Of a stretch of DNA of 64,000 nt, positions 21,740-33,833 are shown in pieces. The DNA lies in contig NC_003075.7 in the NCBI RefSeq assembly GCF_000001735.4, positions 17,299,001 to 17,363,000 of the forward strand. Reading direction: 5' to 3'. Every line of letters begins with the position of its first letter. The stretch's first letter is position 1. The DNA is from Arabidopsis thaliana. Its lineage: Eukaryota; Streptophyta; Magnoliopsida; Brassicales; Brassicaceae. A model generated the notes under the pieces. It saw only the letters and a program-made list of their open reading frames with translations, did not search any database and was not told the DNA's origin. The position numbers and the translations under genes are program-made.

Positions 21740-24700
21740 ATTTGATTTAGTTGTAGTTGAATTTATCGTACCATAACACCTTATTAAATCATTCAAAAGC
21801 ATTACATGACATTTTGTTTTATCGTTACAAAATCCAAACTTTTCAACAGAAAACAGATTACCATTTATTTTTGCAATGTCTAAAAATTAAAAACTATTAG
21901 TCCATTCAGCTTCAACCAATCTTTTAAGTTGGAATAAATGCTATACATTAACTTATATATGATGTGTATAACCAAAACCTTGAGATATACGATACGCATG
22001 TACTATATAAGGCTACAAAATCTTAGACCCACGGAAAGAAATTGATATCTTATCTTATTTTTTTTTGTTATGTGCAAATTACACTACATTATATTGGTAT
22101 TAATCAAATGTATTGCAATTTAGTGACCTAGAGCCATAGGCACCCCCACGTTAGGTAGACTTTAGTATTGTACTTTAGATAGATAATCATCCAAATAAAT
22201 TGCGACAAACAACATTAGTTACATGTTTGTGACTGTGCTCTCTCGTCCAATACGTTACTTTAATTGGAAAGTCGTATCTTAATAAATAAATTCATCGGGA
22301 GTTGGTGCCCTTCAAAATGTATGTATAGACGATCATTTATTTTTTGCTTCTCCGCAATGATTGGCTGTGTTTATAGATTTTTAATTTTCTGTCGTAAATA
22401 CTTTGGGAAAAGTAATTCTATACCAATCTTTTTTTCATCAAATATATTCCCTGAATTTCGCCTTAATTTGAGCGTTACATGTTTATAATTTTCTATTACT
22501 GATTTGAAATACGTAGTAGTGTTGTGCTTGATCAAATGCCAACAGGAAAATTCGACCCCATCTCGTCTGGAACGAATCGAATGTTTAAGACTTTGAGTAT
22601 TAGAAAATTCAGTATCAAATTAAAAATTAGCTCATATATTGAACCGGCTCCGCTAAAACACAATAGAGTTACAAACCAATTTAACATTTTTTGAATTTTC
22701 TTGCATAGAAACTCTAAAAAACAAAACCAGAAGTTCGCAAGAACATATTTTTTGCTTCCATGATTGCAAAATGAGGTATGTGAATAGACCGATGAGCATA
22801 TGTCTTGATCAACACTATCAAGTTTCAAACAAAGAAAAGGTAATAATACTTATCATGGTGTGACAAAAACATAGGAGCATCGTTTGGTTTTTTAGCGTTT
22901 GCAATCATGATTAGCGCGTCTTAAAAACTGACGAATGCGTCTTATTAGATATGGTTTATTAATGAACCAAAAAAATAGGTGCGTACTGATATATCTTACC
23001 GGCCCTATTGCAATTTTTAAAAAAAGTTAGTATATAGATCGTTAGCGTTAGTTCTTTTGTGAAGCTACGTACGAGATCATAGTGAATAAAAACATGCATG
23101 CAATTGAGAAAATTGTAGCAAATAGAAAGACTCAGCTTGCTCTTTCACGTCTTATTGGGTTACGTTCCTTTCAATGAATAGCTAGCTAATAAGCATTGGT
23201 AAGTTAAAAGAATTGACCTAATCACGTTTACCAATAAATGAGATTGCGACACCAGTAAATAATCTGTTCACAATTTCACTAATAAACAAATAGAAGCTAG
23301 TGACCCTAAAAGTAAAAGCTTTAATAAAGCATACTCGAAATGTTTTTCTCTTTTCCTTTTTGGGTCAACACTGAAGTTGTTTTATGAAAAAACAATTGGG
23401 ACACAGCCTCTCTCCGTCTCGCGCGTCGCCATCATTGTTGAAGCCAAAAAGGCCATGCACATCTACAGACCAATGAATTTCAGAAATATTTTGCATAATT
23501 TTAAATAGAATACTAAATATATGATATATGGTGCTAGTTTTTTTTTTCGTTTTAAAAAATGCTGATATTGTATTTTATTGTCTGATAATATATATCTATA
23601 TATATACATGTAAATTTTTTGTACTTAATTTAAATAAAAACTCACTATATAGTGTGCATTCACATAAAAGATCATTTCTATATTTATAATAGTTAATTGT
23701 TGGAATTCGTTGGTTTAAAAATCCAATAGAATTCCATGGATCCTTCTGTAGTGGATTAATAGGCATGATATCTTAAAACAGCTAAGCCTTAATCTTTAGT
23801 TGTTTAAAATAACAATTAAAGATTCTCAATTACTCGATTAAGACACTAATCACCACCACAATCTTTACGATTAAAACATTGAACGGCAAAACACAACGTG
23901 GACGGTCCAAAAATCACTCACGTGGAGTAAAAATTAGATAAACTTTCCATAAATATAAAAACAGTACAATATATTGTCTCTCTTTGCCACTTTCGAGGTC
24001 CAACCTGTCTCTGGTTCCTCTACTACATCACATAACACGATTAGAGCTTTAAGCACATGGTTCGCAACTAAACAGATCTTGTCATTAGCTCCTTAGTTTA
24101 AGTTTATAAATTTCCATAAATAGTTTTCGTAAACGTGGCATTGCTAATTTGCTATGAACACAAGATTCGTCACCGATGACAGCTATAAAAGAGGAGGCTT
24201 TTCTAGATTGCTCTTGGGTTTGGTCCTAGATTCGTGGGGTTTGAGTTTTTAACATATTTTCAAAAGAAAATTCTCTTAATTAGTCTTAATTTATTGCTCT
24301 AAGTTTACAATATTCTTTCTATTTTGGTTCTTGCAGCTTTAAGCGCGATCTTGTATTATTTTCATGGTGGTCCAAACTAGTACCTGGCACAACATAGAAG
24401 CATATGGTATTATTTAACTAATAATGTTTTTAATCAATCGAAGTATACATACATTAATTTATCGGTTGATATAAAATTATATTTCCTTTTCCAGACATTA
24501 ACCAATCAGATAAGATCTACATTAGCTCTAACTAACCACAGTATAATAAATACCAAATTTTTAGCATGTTCGATTCAACATTTTAAAGTACTTCTTCTTT
24601 AACATTAATCTACCAGTAGCGTTTGAAATTTCAATTACTTATAACCAATAGTTGAAATTTGACTTTTGGTTTAACTATTAACTATTATTCTCCAAAGATA

Positions 24701-25641
24701 TGCTTCGCTTTTCTTCTAATTGTAACATTATGATTGATAATTTTCATGCAACTCCTTTTCTCTAGATCGTAGGTAGGAGGATATTAGGTTAATTTGACTA
24801 CGCTAGAGATTTAAATTAGTACGCTTTCGAACAAGTCAAAAGACACCATCGGGTTAGCCACTAAGAAAGCAATCATCATATACATCAATTAATTATAATA
24901 CTACTTATATACCTGTACTATATACACTCATGCATAAAAAGTAAAAACGATTCTCTCTTTATCAAATTTAGATTCTGGATCGTTAAAAAGTAGTAAAAAA
25001 TGAGAAAACTTTTACAAGATAAATTTGATGAGTCACCCTCATCATATTATAGTTAGAGGCTAATAATTTATAAATAATGTCAAAACAATTTTCTCTATGT
25101 ACATATTATTACGGAGCGATTACATATATCATTCACAACTTTAGTCATTTTGTTAACCCTAATATAATGTGATATCAAAACGGAATATTAATAACGTTAT
25201 ACATTACAATTTTTGTAATAAATTTTGATTTTAATCACTAATCAGTTACTTGTTGCCATTATATTGATCGGGGATCCCTTATTGATAGGCCCAATATGAA
25301 TGAGCTCAGTTATATTTTGGGTTTTTTCTCATAGCATAAATGGCCCAATGAAAGCCTATTAAGTGATCGAAGGTCAGACGTTGGACTCCTTGTATGAAAC
25401 CAACAGACTAGGCCCAAATTATCAACTCAAAATTGACCGTAACATATACGGCGCCGTTTTTGTAGACCTGAGTGTGATAAAGTGAGCTGTTAAATCTTCA
25501 CTTAACCCCATTTTTAATCACGAAATTAGAGTGGTGATTAAAAATACAACTAAAGTTGTTTCAAGTGATTGTTTTCATTTATTTAAATTTTAAATTAATC
25601 CAACTTATCGTTGACGGAAAATTTGGGAGAGAATATTCTCG

Positions 25642-27215
25642 ATGGGGAAAGGAGGAGGTTGTGTTCCGAGCAAGAAGAAGAAGCCGGCCACCACCGGCGA
25701 TGGTCCCGGAATCGATGATGATAACGACGCTACTAATGCTCCGATCCAAATTGACGATGATCAAACCACCATTGACGGCGATCGAACAACGGCGACGAAT
25801 ACTGGAGGAACAACAACACCAGCGATTACTACTACGGCTGCTAAGATCTCGTCACCGCTCAAGATCTTCGTCGTGTTCTATTCGATGTACGGACATGTGG
25901 AGAGCTTAGCGAAGAGGATGAAAAAGGGAGTGGATAGCGTCGAAGGAGTGGAGGCGACGTTGTACAGAGTTCCGGAGACGCTTTCGCAGGAGGTTGTTGA
26001 GCAGATGAAGGCGCCGGTTAAGGATTTGGAGATTCCGGAGATTACGGCGGCGGAATTGACGGCGGCTGATGGATTTCTGTTTGGATTTCCGACTAGGTAT
26101 GGTTGTATGGCTGCGCAGATGAAGGCGTTTTTTGATTCGACGGGATCATTGTGGAAGGAGCAGAGTCTTGCTGGTAAGCCTGCTGGATTCTTTGTGAGCA
26201 CTGGCACTCAAGGAGGTGGCCAAGAGACCACTGCGTAAGCTTTTGCTTCTTTCTTATACTCTTTAGTACCATTTGCATTGGTTCTAAAGTATATTAGTTG
26301 AATTTGGAGTACAAGTATTGAATTGCTATAATCACAGAGTCACTATGTGAAATAAATGCAACCTTGAATTTGATGTATATAGGTGGTTGCTAAAACCTGA
26401 AAGGTTGTTGTGGTCAGGACTTTGTCTAGTACTTTAGAGGAAACTTGTCAGAGATGGCTATCATTCTGGTGAATTGCTTGCTTGATCTTTAATTGCTTTC
26501 TTAACTACACCATTGACCATTTCAAGTCCAATCTGGTCACCATTGAATAGTACCCTGGTCTCTCTTTTGGTACGATAGGCTTGCACTTATGCTACGCTTA
26601 TGTTAGCTCTAGTAAGGGGAGATCTTTAGAACATGTAAAACTGGATTATTTTAGATTCTCACTTTCTCATCACCCAAAGTACCAATTCTATAGGCATGAG
26701 TGTTGCCTCCGATAATTTGCATGTGTTTAAGCTCTGAGATAGATTCCTCAATGTATGTGGACTCTCTTTAGTCATCATTTGCACTTAGATATTTGTCTGT
26801 TTTACTTCAGCTGATTCACTCGGTTGCTGTGATAGTTTGCGAATATAGAGAAGCATAACAATGCGGAATCTTAAAGCTTTTGCGTATTTCTCCAAGTGTG
26901 CAATGTGGATATTTTTATTGCCATCGTTTCCACATTAAAGCTCAGAAACACTTGCTGATTTCCATCTCGTGTGTGTTCTGTTGCAGATGGACAGCAATCA
27001 CACAGCTTGTGCACCATGGGATGCTATTTGTACCAATAGGCTACACATTTGGAGCTGGAATGTTCAAGATGGACTCGATACGTGGAGGCTCTCCTTATGG
27101 AGCAGGTGTGTTCGCTGGTGATGGGTCAAGAGAAGCAACAGAAACAGAATTGGCTCTTGCTGAACATCAAGGAAACTACATGGCTGCAATAGTCAAAAGA
27201 CTTGCTCAACCTTAA
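25642..27215 (+). CDS. WrbA-type flavodoxin-like NAD(P)H:quinone oxidoreductase
   Basis: Two exons, 25642-26234 and 26987-27215, joined in frame to 273 aa. After about 70 low-complexity Thr/Asp/Ala-rich residues comes the flavodoxin-like fold: KIFVVFYSMYGHVESLAKRM (FMN phosphate-binding loop), FLFGFPTRYGCMAAQMKAFF, AGKPAGFFVSTGTQGGGQET and, in exon 2, PIGYTFGAGMFKMDSIRGGS with GDGSREATETELALAEHQG near the end. These are hallmarks of WrbA/FQR1 proteins, which reduce quinones by two electrons using FMN and limit semiquinone-derived oxidative stress. The core aligns with the usual ~200-residue family members, so the N-terminus is an extension. It starts MGKGGGCVPSKKKK, which resembles an N-myristoylation signal with a palmitoylatable Cys and a polybasic patch, suggesting membrane attachment. 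I recognise it as the At4g36750 product. Confidence 0.95.
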
Positions 27216-27687
27216 AACAAAAACAAAAATTGCTTCCTCTATTTGTCTCTTTTCATTCAATTCCTCCTCCTGCTAAATAATCATAAAAAAAAAAATCTTC
27301 CTTTCTTTTCTCAATTCCATCGAAATTTCTTTCTTTTCTTTATGAGTGTTTTCAGTTTCGCCATTAATGGTTAGTGTGTACATGTTTCTTTATATTATTT
27401 GTCTCTTATTTATTCCTTGTTGTAAAATAAAAACAAAATTTCATTACGTGTTCTTTCATTGGAGTTGTTGATTGGATATTTTATCAAAAACTTATAATTT
27501 CACAAATCGTTAAAGTGTAGGAAAAAAAAATAATTAGTTGCGTCAGCCATTAGGATTCCTTGGAACACGTAAAGTTTACTAACATAAAACTGTGATATCT
27601 GTACTTTTTTATATCTATCTGCTGCTGCATCTGTGTTCTGTTCGTCCTTGAAGCAGTCAAATTCTTCTCTGAACTCCAAACATCGCC
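27216..27687. other. Short spacer between quinone reductase and APP1
   Basis: Contains the quinone reductase 3' UTR (T-rich) and the APP1 promoter and leader. No additional coding sequence is visible. Confidence 0.5.
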
Positions 27688-30600
27688 ATGTCCGAGATTC
27701 TCTCTTCGTTGAGGTCACTAATGGCCTCTCACTCTCCTCCTCTTGATGCTTTGGTTGTTCCTTCCGAAGACTATCACCAGGTTTGATTTATTTTCAATTG
27801 AATTACCCTTTTTTGATTCATGATCCGATCTCAGATTACTTGATTATACGTCTACTATTACTTAATCATGTATTGTTCATTGATTTGAGTGAAAGTTTCG
27901 ATTTTTAAATTGTATGTAGAGCGAGTATGTTTCTGCACGAGACAAACGCCGTGAGTTCGTGTCTGGATTCAGTGGAAGTGCAGGTCTGTTTCTATTTTCT
28001 ATTGTTCTGGATTCAAATATTGTTAGAATTGAATCGTTGATCGAGAGTGAATTGAATTTGATCGGCGATTATAAATATATAGGTTTGGCACTTATCACGA
28101 AGAAGGAAGCAAGACTTTGGACAGATGGTCGATACTTCTTGCAAGCATTGCAACAGCTTAGCGATGAGTGGACACTAATGCGGATGGGAGAAGATCCTCT
28201 TGTTGAAGTTTGGATGTCTGATGTTAGTCCTCAACTAATCTTTTGATCAATCCATAAATTTTGTAACTTTGAGATGTGTTCTTTGATTTAGCTTATGGTT
28301 TAACAATGTAGAATCTACCTGAAGAGGCAAATATAGGTGTTGATTCATGGTGTGTCTCGGTAGACACTGCGAATAGATGGGGGAAATCGTTTGCCAAGAA
28401 GAATCAGAAACTAATCACCACAACTACTGATCTTGTGGATGAAGTTTGGAAGAGTCGTCCACCTTCTGAGATGAGTCCGGTTGTTGTTCATCCTTTGGAG
28501 TTTGCTGGCCGTTCTGTTTCCCATAAATTCGAAGATTTGAGGGCAAAGCTTAAGCAAGAGGGTGCTCGTGGTTTGGTCATCGCTGCTCTTGATGAGGTGT
28601 GTTTTCGTAGTAAAAAGATCTCTCTTTTTCTCAGTTCAGCTTTGGAATGTATTTTGATTGGGGGTTTGATGCAGGTTGCTTGGCTATATAATATCCGTGG
28701 AACTGATGTTGCTTATTGTCCCGTTGTTCATGCGTTTGCAATCCTTACCACCGACTCTGCGTTTCTCTATGTTGACAAAAAGAAAGTGTCTGATGAGGCA
28801 AACTCTTATTTCAATGGGCTCGGTGTGGAAGTCCGGGAATACACAGATGTGATCTCAGATGTGGCCTTGCTTGCTTCGGATCGACTTATTTCTTCATTTG
28901 CCTCTAAAACTGTCCAACATGAGGCTGCAAAGGATATGGAGATTGATTCTGACCAGCCTGATCGGTTATGGGTGGATCCTGCTTCGTGCTGCTATGCACT
29001 TTACTCCAAATTGGATGCTGAGAAGGTCCTTCTGCAACCATCCCCTATATCCCTCTCAAAAGCCTTGAAGGTAATAAAGAATGATTTTTGAAACGAGTGA
29101 TCTCTTTCGACGTGTTTTAGTTTATTCATACATGCTTATTCTCACTTATGTTAGAACCCGGTTGAGCTCGAAGGGATCAAGAATGCACATGTTCGTGATG
29201 GTGCTGCTGTTGTCCAGTACCTTGTTTGGCTCGACAATCAGGTACTGAATAAATGAAAATTTTGTTTCTTGAACACTACTACTATATTGATGATTGATTA
29301 TGTCACTCAACATTGTGAAACCATAGATGCAGGAGCTCTATGGAGCATCTGGATACTTCTTGGAAGCAGAGGCAAGCAAAAAGAAACCATCGTAAGCTTC
29401 TTCTTTCTTCTTTGTTTTGTTTTTCCCGATTTTGCAAACCATTTTTCCATGATTCATGACGCAATGAGTTTTTCTTCTGCAAAAAACAAAACAATACAGA
29501 GAAACCTCTAAGCTTACTGAAGTGACTGTGAGCGATAAGCTGGAAAGTCTTCGAGCTTCAAAAGAGGTAATGTTTACATATAACATATTAAACTTTTGTC
29601 TTTCCATGAAAGAGATGAATCACATTTCTCGTGTGGTTGCAGCATTTTAGAGGTTTAAGCTTTCCTACTATATCATCGGTTGGTTCAAACGCTGCTGTTA
29701 TTCATTATTCACCAGAGCCAGAAGCTTGTGCCGAGATGGACCCCGACAAAATTTACTTATGTGATTCAGGAGCACAGGTAAATATCACATGATTGAGTGT
29801 ATACTATAAGCTTACCTTGTATTTATCAAAGTCTTTGCTCTATAATACAATTTCGTTGTTGTTGTCTTTCTGCAAAGTATCTCGATGGAACAACTGATAT
29901 AACCCGAACGGTTCACTTTGGAAAACCTTCAGCTCATGAAAAGGAATGCTATACTGCGGTATGTACTTATTGATGATAACCTTTTGAATATTACATTCTT
30001 ATTTATTTGGAATAAGCATATTTGCTGATATATGTTCAATGTGCCGCATCCTTAGGTCTTCAAGGGTCATGTTGCACTAGGAAATGCTCGGTTTCCAAAG
30101 GGAACAAACGGTAAGTTATGATCTCCTTGAATTTTGTTTCTGTACCAACTTGAGATTTGGCTATTGATCTTTTATATGTTGCATTGGCTATATCTGAATT
30201 TACAGGCTATACACTTGATATTCTTGCTCGAGCTCCTTTGTGGAAGTATGGGTTGGATTATCGACATGGTACTGGTCATGGAGTTGGTTCTTACCTTTGT
30301 GTTCATGAAGGCAAGTTATGAGATACCTCTTTTTATTCTCTCTTTCTTATAAATATCGAGTCATTGATAATAATGTTTTTGAAATTCTAGATGTCATCAA
30401 CTAACTTTCTGCGATGATTATGTATGGTTTAATATGTAGGACCTCACCAAGTTAGTTTCAGACCGAGTGCCAGGAATGTACCTCTTCAAGCTACCATGAC
30501 TGTAACAGATGGTCCGTCTGCAACAAAAACTCGGTAGTTCTCCTGTTCGGGTTAACCTTGATCATATTCTAAAAGCTGTCTATATTCATTTATTTGCAGA

Positions 30601-30979
30601 ACCTGGTTACTATGAAGACGGGAACTTTGGTATTAGGTTGGAGAATGTTCTTGTTGTCAATGACGCTGAGACTGAATTCAATTTTGGCGACAAGGGCTAC
30701 TTGCAATTCGAGCATATCACTTGGGTACTTACTCGTTGTCTGTTAACTAATACCGTAGTTCTCATATCAACATGCACATCTGAGTAACTCTCGATCTCTC
30801 TCTCTCTCCAGGCACCATATCAAGTGAAACTTATCGATCTAGACGAGTTGACACGGGAAGAGATTGACTGGTTAAACACATATCATTCGAAGTGCAAAGA
30901 CATCTTAGCCCCATTTATGAACCAGACTGAAATGGAATGGCTCAAGAAAGCTACCGAACCTGTAAGTGTATCCGCTTGA
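27688..30979 (+). CDS. APP1: Cytosolic Xaa-Pro aminopeptidase P1
   Basis: Fifteen exons: 27688-27780, 27920-27983, 28083-28222, 28312-28596, 28675-29070, 29155-29241, 29327-29391, 29500-29566, 29643-29777, 29878-29958, 30056-30110, 30206-30310, 30440-30511, 30600-30724, 30812-30979. They total 1938 nt, 645 aa. It removes N-terminal residues before proline; in Arabidopsis APP1 binds the auxin-transport inhibitor NPA. Two creatinase-like N-terminal domains ([30 protein letters not shown]) precede the pita-bread catalytic domain. By alignment with human XPNPEP1 the dimetal ligands are D440 (CDSGAQY), D451 (DGTTDITRT), H514 (GTGHGVGSY), E549 (EPGYY) and E563 (RLENV), all present. The intron after 30310 is GC-AG. 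The final codons (VSVSA) run through a perfect splice-donor-like sequence. Confidence 0.97.
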
Positions 30980-31216
30980 TCCCCTCCCAGATTTCTCTTA
31001 AATAGATGTTTATCAATGGCTCCTTCACTTCTCTCACTAGTAAACCAAAAACATTCAAGTCATACACAGATTATTTTCTTTAGTTTTGCATTCAAAGTTC
31101 ATGTTTCTGGACCACATGTCTTTATTCATAGCAGATTCTCAGTTGTTGAACCATAAAGAGAACATTATGTTTATCGTTTTGATATTATTAAATTGTCAAC
31201 TTTTTGCTAATTAGTT

Positions 31217-32590
31217 TTAGGTGAAGTAAGCAGATGGAATGTGAGTCATGTTGAGAGCTTCTTCTGCTGTCTTCTTCAGTTCCTTAACATTCTTTCTCAT
31301 CTCTTTTCCTTCTTCTTCATCCATCACTCTCTTCACCATTTCAGCTATCACCTCCTTCTTTACAATCCCATCTGCAACATTAATCTGCAACGCAATCTTT
31401 AGCTCCCCAGAAACCATCCTCGCGTTCATCTTCTGCTCTGAGTACAACGGCCAAGCTACCATTGGCACACCATTCACAATACTCTCCAAAACTGAGTTCC
31501 ATCCGCAGTGAGTCACAAACCCTCCTGTTGACTTGTGTGCCAGAATCTCTTCTTGTGGTGCCCATGTACGGACCACCAAACCGATGTCTTTGGTTCGGTC
31601 TAGAAACCCGTTGGGTAAGAAATCGAGAGGTTCTGTCTCATTCTTGGTCTTGTCGAACATTGATGCCGATGGGTCGTCTTCAGCCGGTGGTCTGACTACC
31701 CAAACAAATCTGTGGCCAGTCAGCTCCAAACCGTAAGCCAGCTCGTTTGTCTGCTCGAAGGTTAGTGCCCCACCACTCCCAAAAGAAACATAAACCACTG
31801 ACTCTTTGGGTTGTAAGTCAAGCCAGTCCAGCACGCCATGTTTCAAACCTGGTTCTGCTGGTCTAACCAGCGGTCCAACAGGATAAACCGGCACTCCTCT
31901 CATAACCCGACCGAGATTCTCTGGATCCAAGAAAGACCCGATGGTCACTTGCTCCAGACTGTGCCACGTATTCACAAACACCCCATCTGCGGTTATCACC
32001 TCATCCCCAATACGCTGAGACTCAGCGAGTTCCCGAATATATTTTCTCGGATCTTGAGCCCGCTCAAACTTAACCGGGCTGCATCCGGGTATAAGCAATG
32101 CTCCTATGCTACTCAACTGCTTATACAACTCCTGTTTGTCAAGACTCGCCATATAAACCGTAAAAGCTAGAAACCAAGCACTGGTAGTAACCAGAACATG
32201 TTTTCTCATGATCCCAAGCTCCTTAGCCACCTCTAAAGCTTCCGTGCCCAACAAGTCAACTACGAAAACCCTAGGCCGCGGTTCTAACTCCATGACTGAA
32301 GACTTGATCTCTGGTAATGCCTTCCTCATCATCTCTGCTAGTTTAGTCAATAGTGAACCACTCAGATCTTGACCCGAAACATCGAGTGGAATAAACCTGA
32401 TCACAAATTTTGGATCTTCTTCCATCAACGTTTTTCCAATTAGGGATTTCGAACGTGAGACATCGTCTGTGACTAGGAAGACAGTGACACGGTCGAACCC
32501 GTGGTGGTTCAGGAGATGTTTACCGAGTTCTAAGATGGGTACGGCATGTCCCATGCCCGGACTAGCCACTAGAGCTCCGTGAAGTTCCAT
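31217..32590 (-). CDS. UGT72C1: UDP-glycosyltransferase UGT72C1
   Basis: Intronless, 457 aa, starting at the ATG at 32590. It is a GT-B fold family 1 glycosyltransferase. The N-terminal acceptor half begins ALVASPGMGHAVPILELGKH with the candidate catalytic His in GMGH. The C-terminal donor half carries the PSPG box from about residue 343 (WAPQEEILAHKSTGGFVTHC, GWNSVLESI, then NGVPMVAWPLYSEQKMNA). The closing Gln of the box favours UDP-glucose. The UGT72 family glucosylates phenylpropanoids such as monolignols; the substrate of this member is not visible in sequence. It stands alone on the minus strand, tail to tail with APP1 (237 bp between stops). A TATATAT motif sits about 90 bp upstream of the ATG. 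Confidence 0.97.
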   Translation of the reverse strand: MELHGALVASPGMGHAVPILELGKHLLNHHGFDRVTVFLVTDDVSRSKSLIGKTLMEEDPKFVIRFIPLDVSGQDLSGSLLTKLAEMMRKALPEIKSSVMELEPRPRVFVVDLLGTEALEVAKELGIMRKHVLVTTSAWFLAFTVYMASLDKQELYKQLSSIGALLIPGCSPVKFERAQDPRKYIRELAESQRIGDEVITADGVFVNTWHSLEQVTIGSFLDPENLGRVMRGVPVYPVGPLVRPAEPGLKHGVLDWLDLQPKESVVYVSFGSGGALTFEQTNELAYGLELTGHRFVWVVRPPAEDDPSASMFDKTKNETEPLDFLPNGFLDRTKDIGLVVRTWAPQEEILAHKSTGGFVTHCGWNSVLESIVNGVPMVAWPLYSEQKMNARMVSGELKIALQINVADGIVKKEVIAEMVKRVMDEEEGKEMRKNVKELKKTAEEALNMTHIPSAYFT

Positions 32591-33833
32591 GGTCCTCAGA
32601 GTTTTTTTAGTGATATGCTTTCTTTAATTGGTGGAATGAGAATGTGTTTGGTGATTGGACGCAGTTGGGGTTGAATATATAGAGAAGAATTACGAGATTA
32701 TTAAGATTGCAGTTATCGAAATGGACGAACATCTCACAGCAATAAATCATTATAACGGAGTGGATATAGTAACATATTTACCATTAGTTAAACCCCAAAC
32801 TAAACATTCAAATACATTAATTGAACTGTAATATGATTAAATACTAGTAATAAGTGGTAAGATGTTTTTTTGTTCACTAATGTAACGTTGTACAAAGACC
32901 TAACATATAGTAGTTGTGTTTGAGCCGTCGTTTGTTTTGCGTGTTACAATGATGTTTGGATGAGATGAGCCACGCATAGAATGATAGAAACATGAATTAA
33001 GATGTGTTTGTTTGTTTTACCTTGTTTTGGACAAAGCTACAAAATGCGATCATGTGACTTGTTGAAACTTACTAGTTATATATATGTATTTTAAAATGAA
33101 AACGAATCCAAACTAAATAGCTATATGAAAAGAAGCAACTCACCACTCTCACCTATCACGTGGACCCAACGTGGGTCATCTCATAGTTCCCTCATCAAAT
33201 GGGCAATGAAAATATTGTCTTGTGCCGTGAATTACGACAAATGAGAATTTAACTACGACATGCGGAGATAACAATAATAGTATCAACAATAGTATAAAAA
33301 GAAAGAAAATTAGAAAACAATTTGCAAATGGTTGGAAGAAGTTGTTGTTGTTTAGGTCCCAACAAAAGTGAACAAAAAAGACAGGCCACATGGTGGGGGT
33401 CCATTATCCTCCCCGCTCGTGGAGGTTTCCTTTTTATATCACCTAACTCAACACAACAAACTCTTAAACTAATCACAATAATTAAGAAACCAAACTAAAA
33501 TTAAACTCTGGTCTATGGAAAGCTAAGTGGATATCATATTACTACATCCGCAAAGATATTAACTCTTTACAAACCGATTTTTTCCTGTGATCAATTAAGA
33601 TATTATATATCTCTAAGAACATTATCATCATCACAGTGATAAATTAAGTATAAACGGAGAATGTAACGGTATGTTTAAGGTTCGACCCTTTTCGACCTTC
33701 CTCGACCATGCGAGCTCCGGCTCCAATGTACTGTACAATGCTGAAGATTTTCTCTGTTATGGTCCACAAGGAGACTGATCTGATCTTTTACCACCATTTT
33801 CAAACTGATTTCATGTTTCGATTTACCGGTTTT
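32591..33833. other. Spacer: UGT72C1 promoter and BEH2 3' flank
   Basis: AT-rich. A minus-strand TATATAT at 32675-32681 probably serves UGT72C1. The part next to 33833 should hold the BEH2 3' UTR. No further gene is visible. Confidence 0.5.

Larger units (their letters stand above)
17405..25641. other. 8.2-kb gene-free AT-rich spacer
   Basis: No open frame here has a recognisable domain or codon pattern of a plant gene. It contains two poly(T) tracts with flanking direct repeats (18135-18187, 18405-18462), AT microsatellites (near 18080, 19102 and 23595), a CT-rich stretch near 19580-19700 and a small direct duplication at 21667-21739. The part next to 17.4 kb is the ATHB-40 upstream region. 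Non-coding RNA genes cannot be excluded by eye. Confidence 0.5.

Noticed and set aside
25556..25909. 117-aa open frame overlapping the quinone reductase start
   Set aside because: It is out of frame with the clear flavodoxin-like coding sequence and has Arg/Ser-rich shadow composition.
29303..29494. Minus-strand open frame inside APP1
   Set aside because: Antisense shadow of exon 7 and an intron, with no domain or start context.
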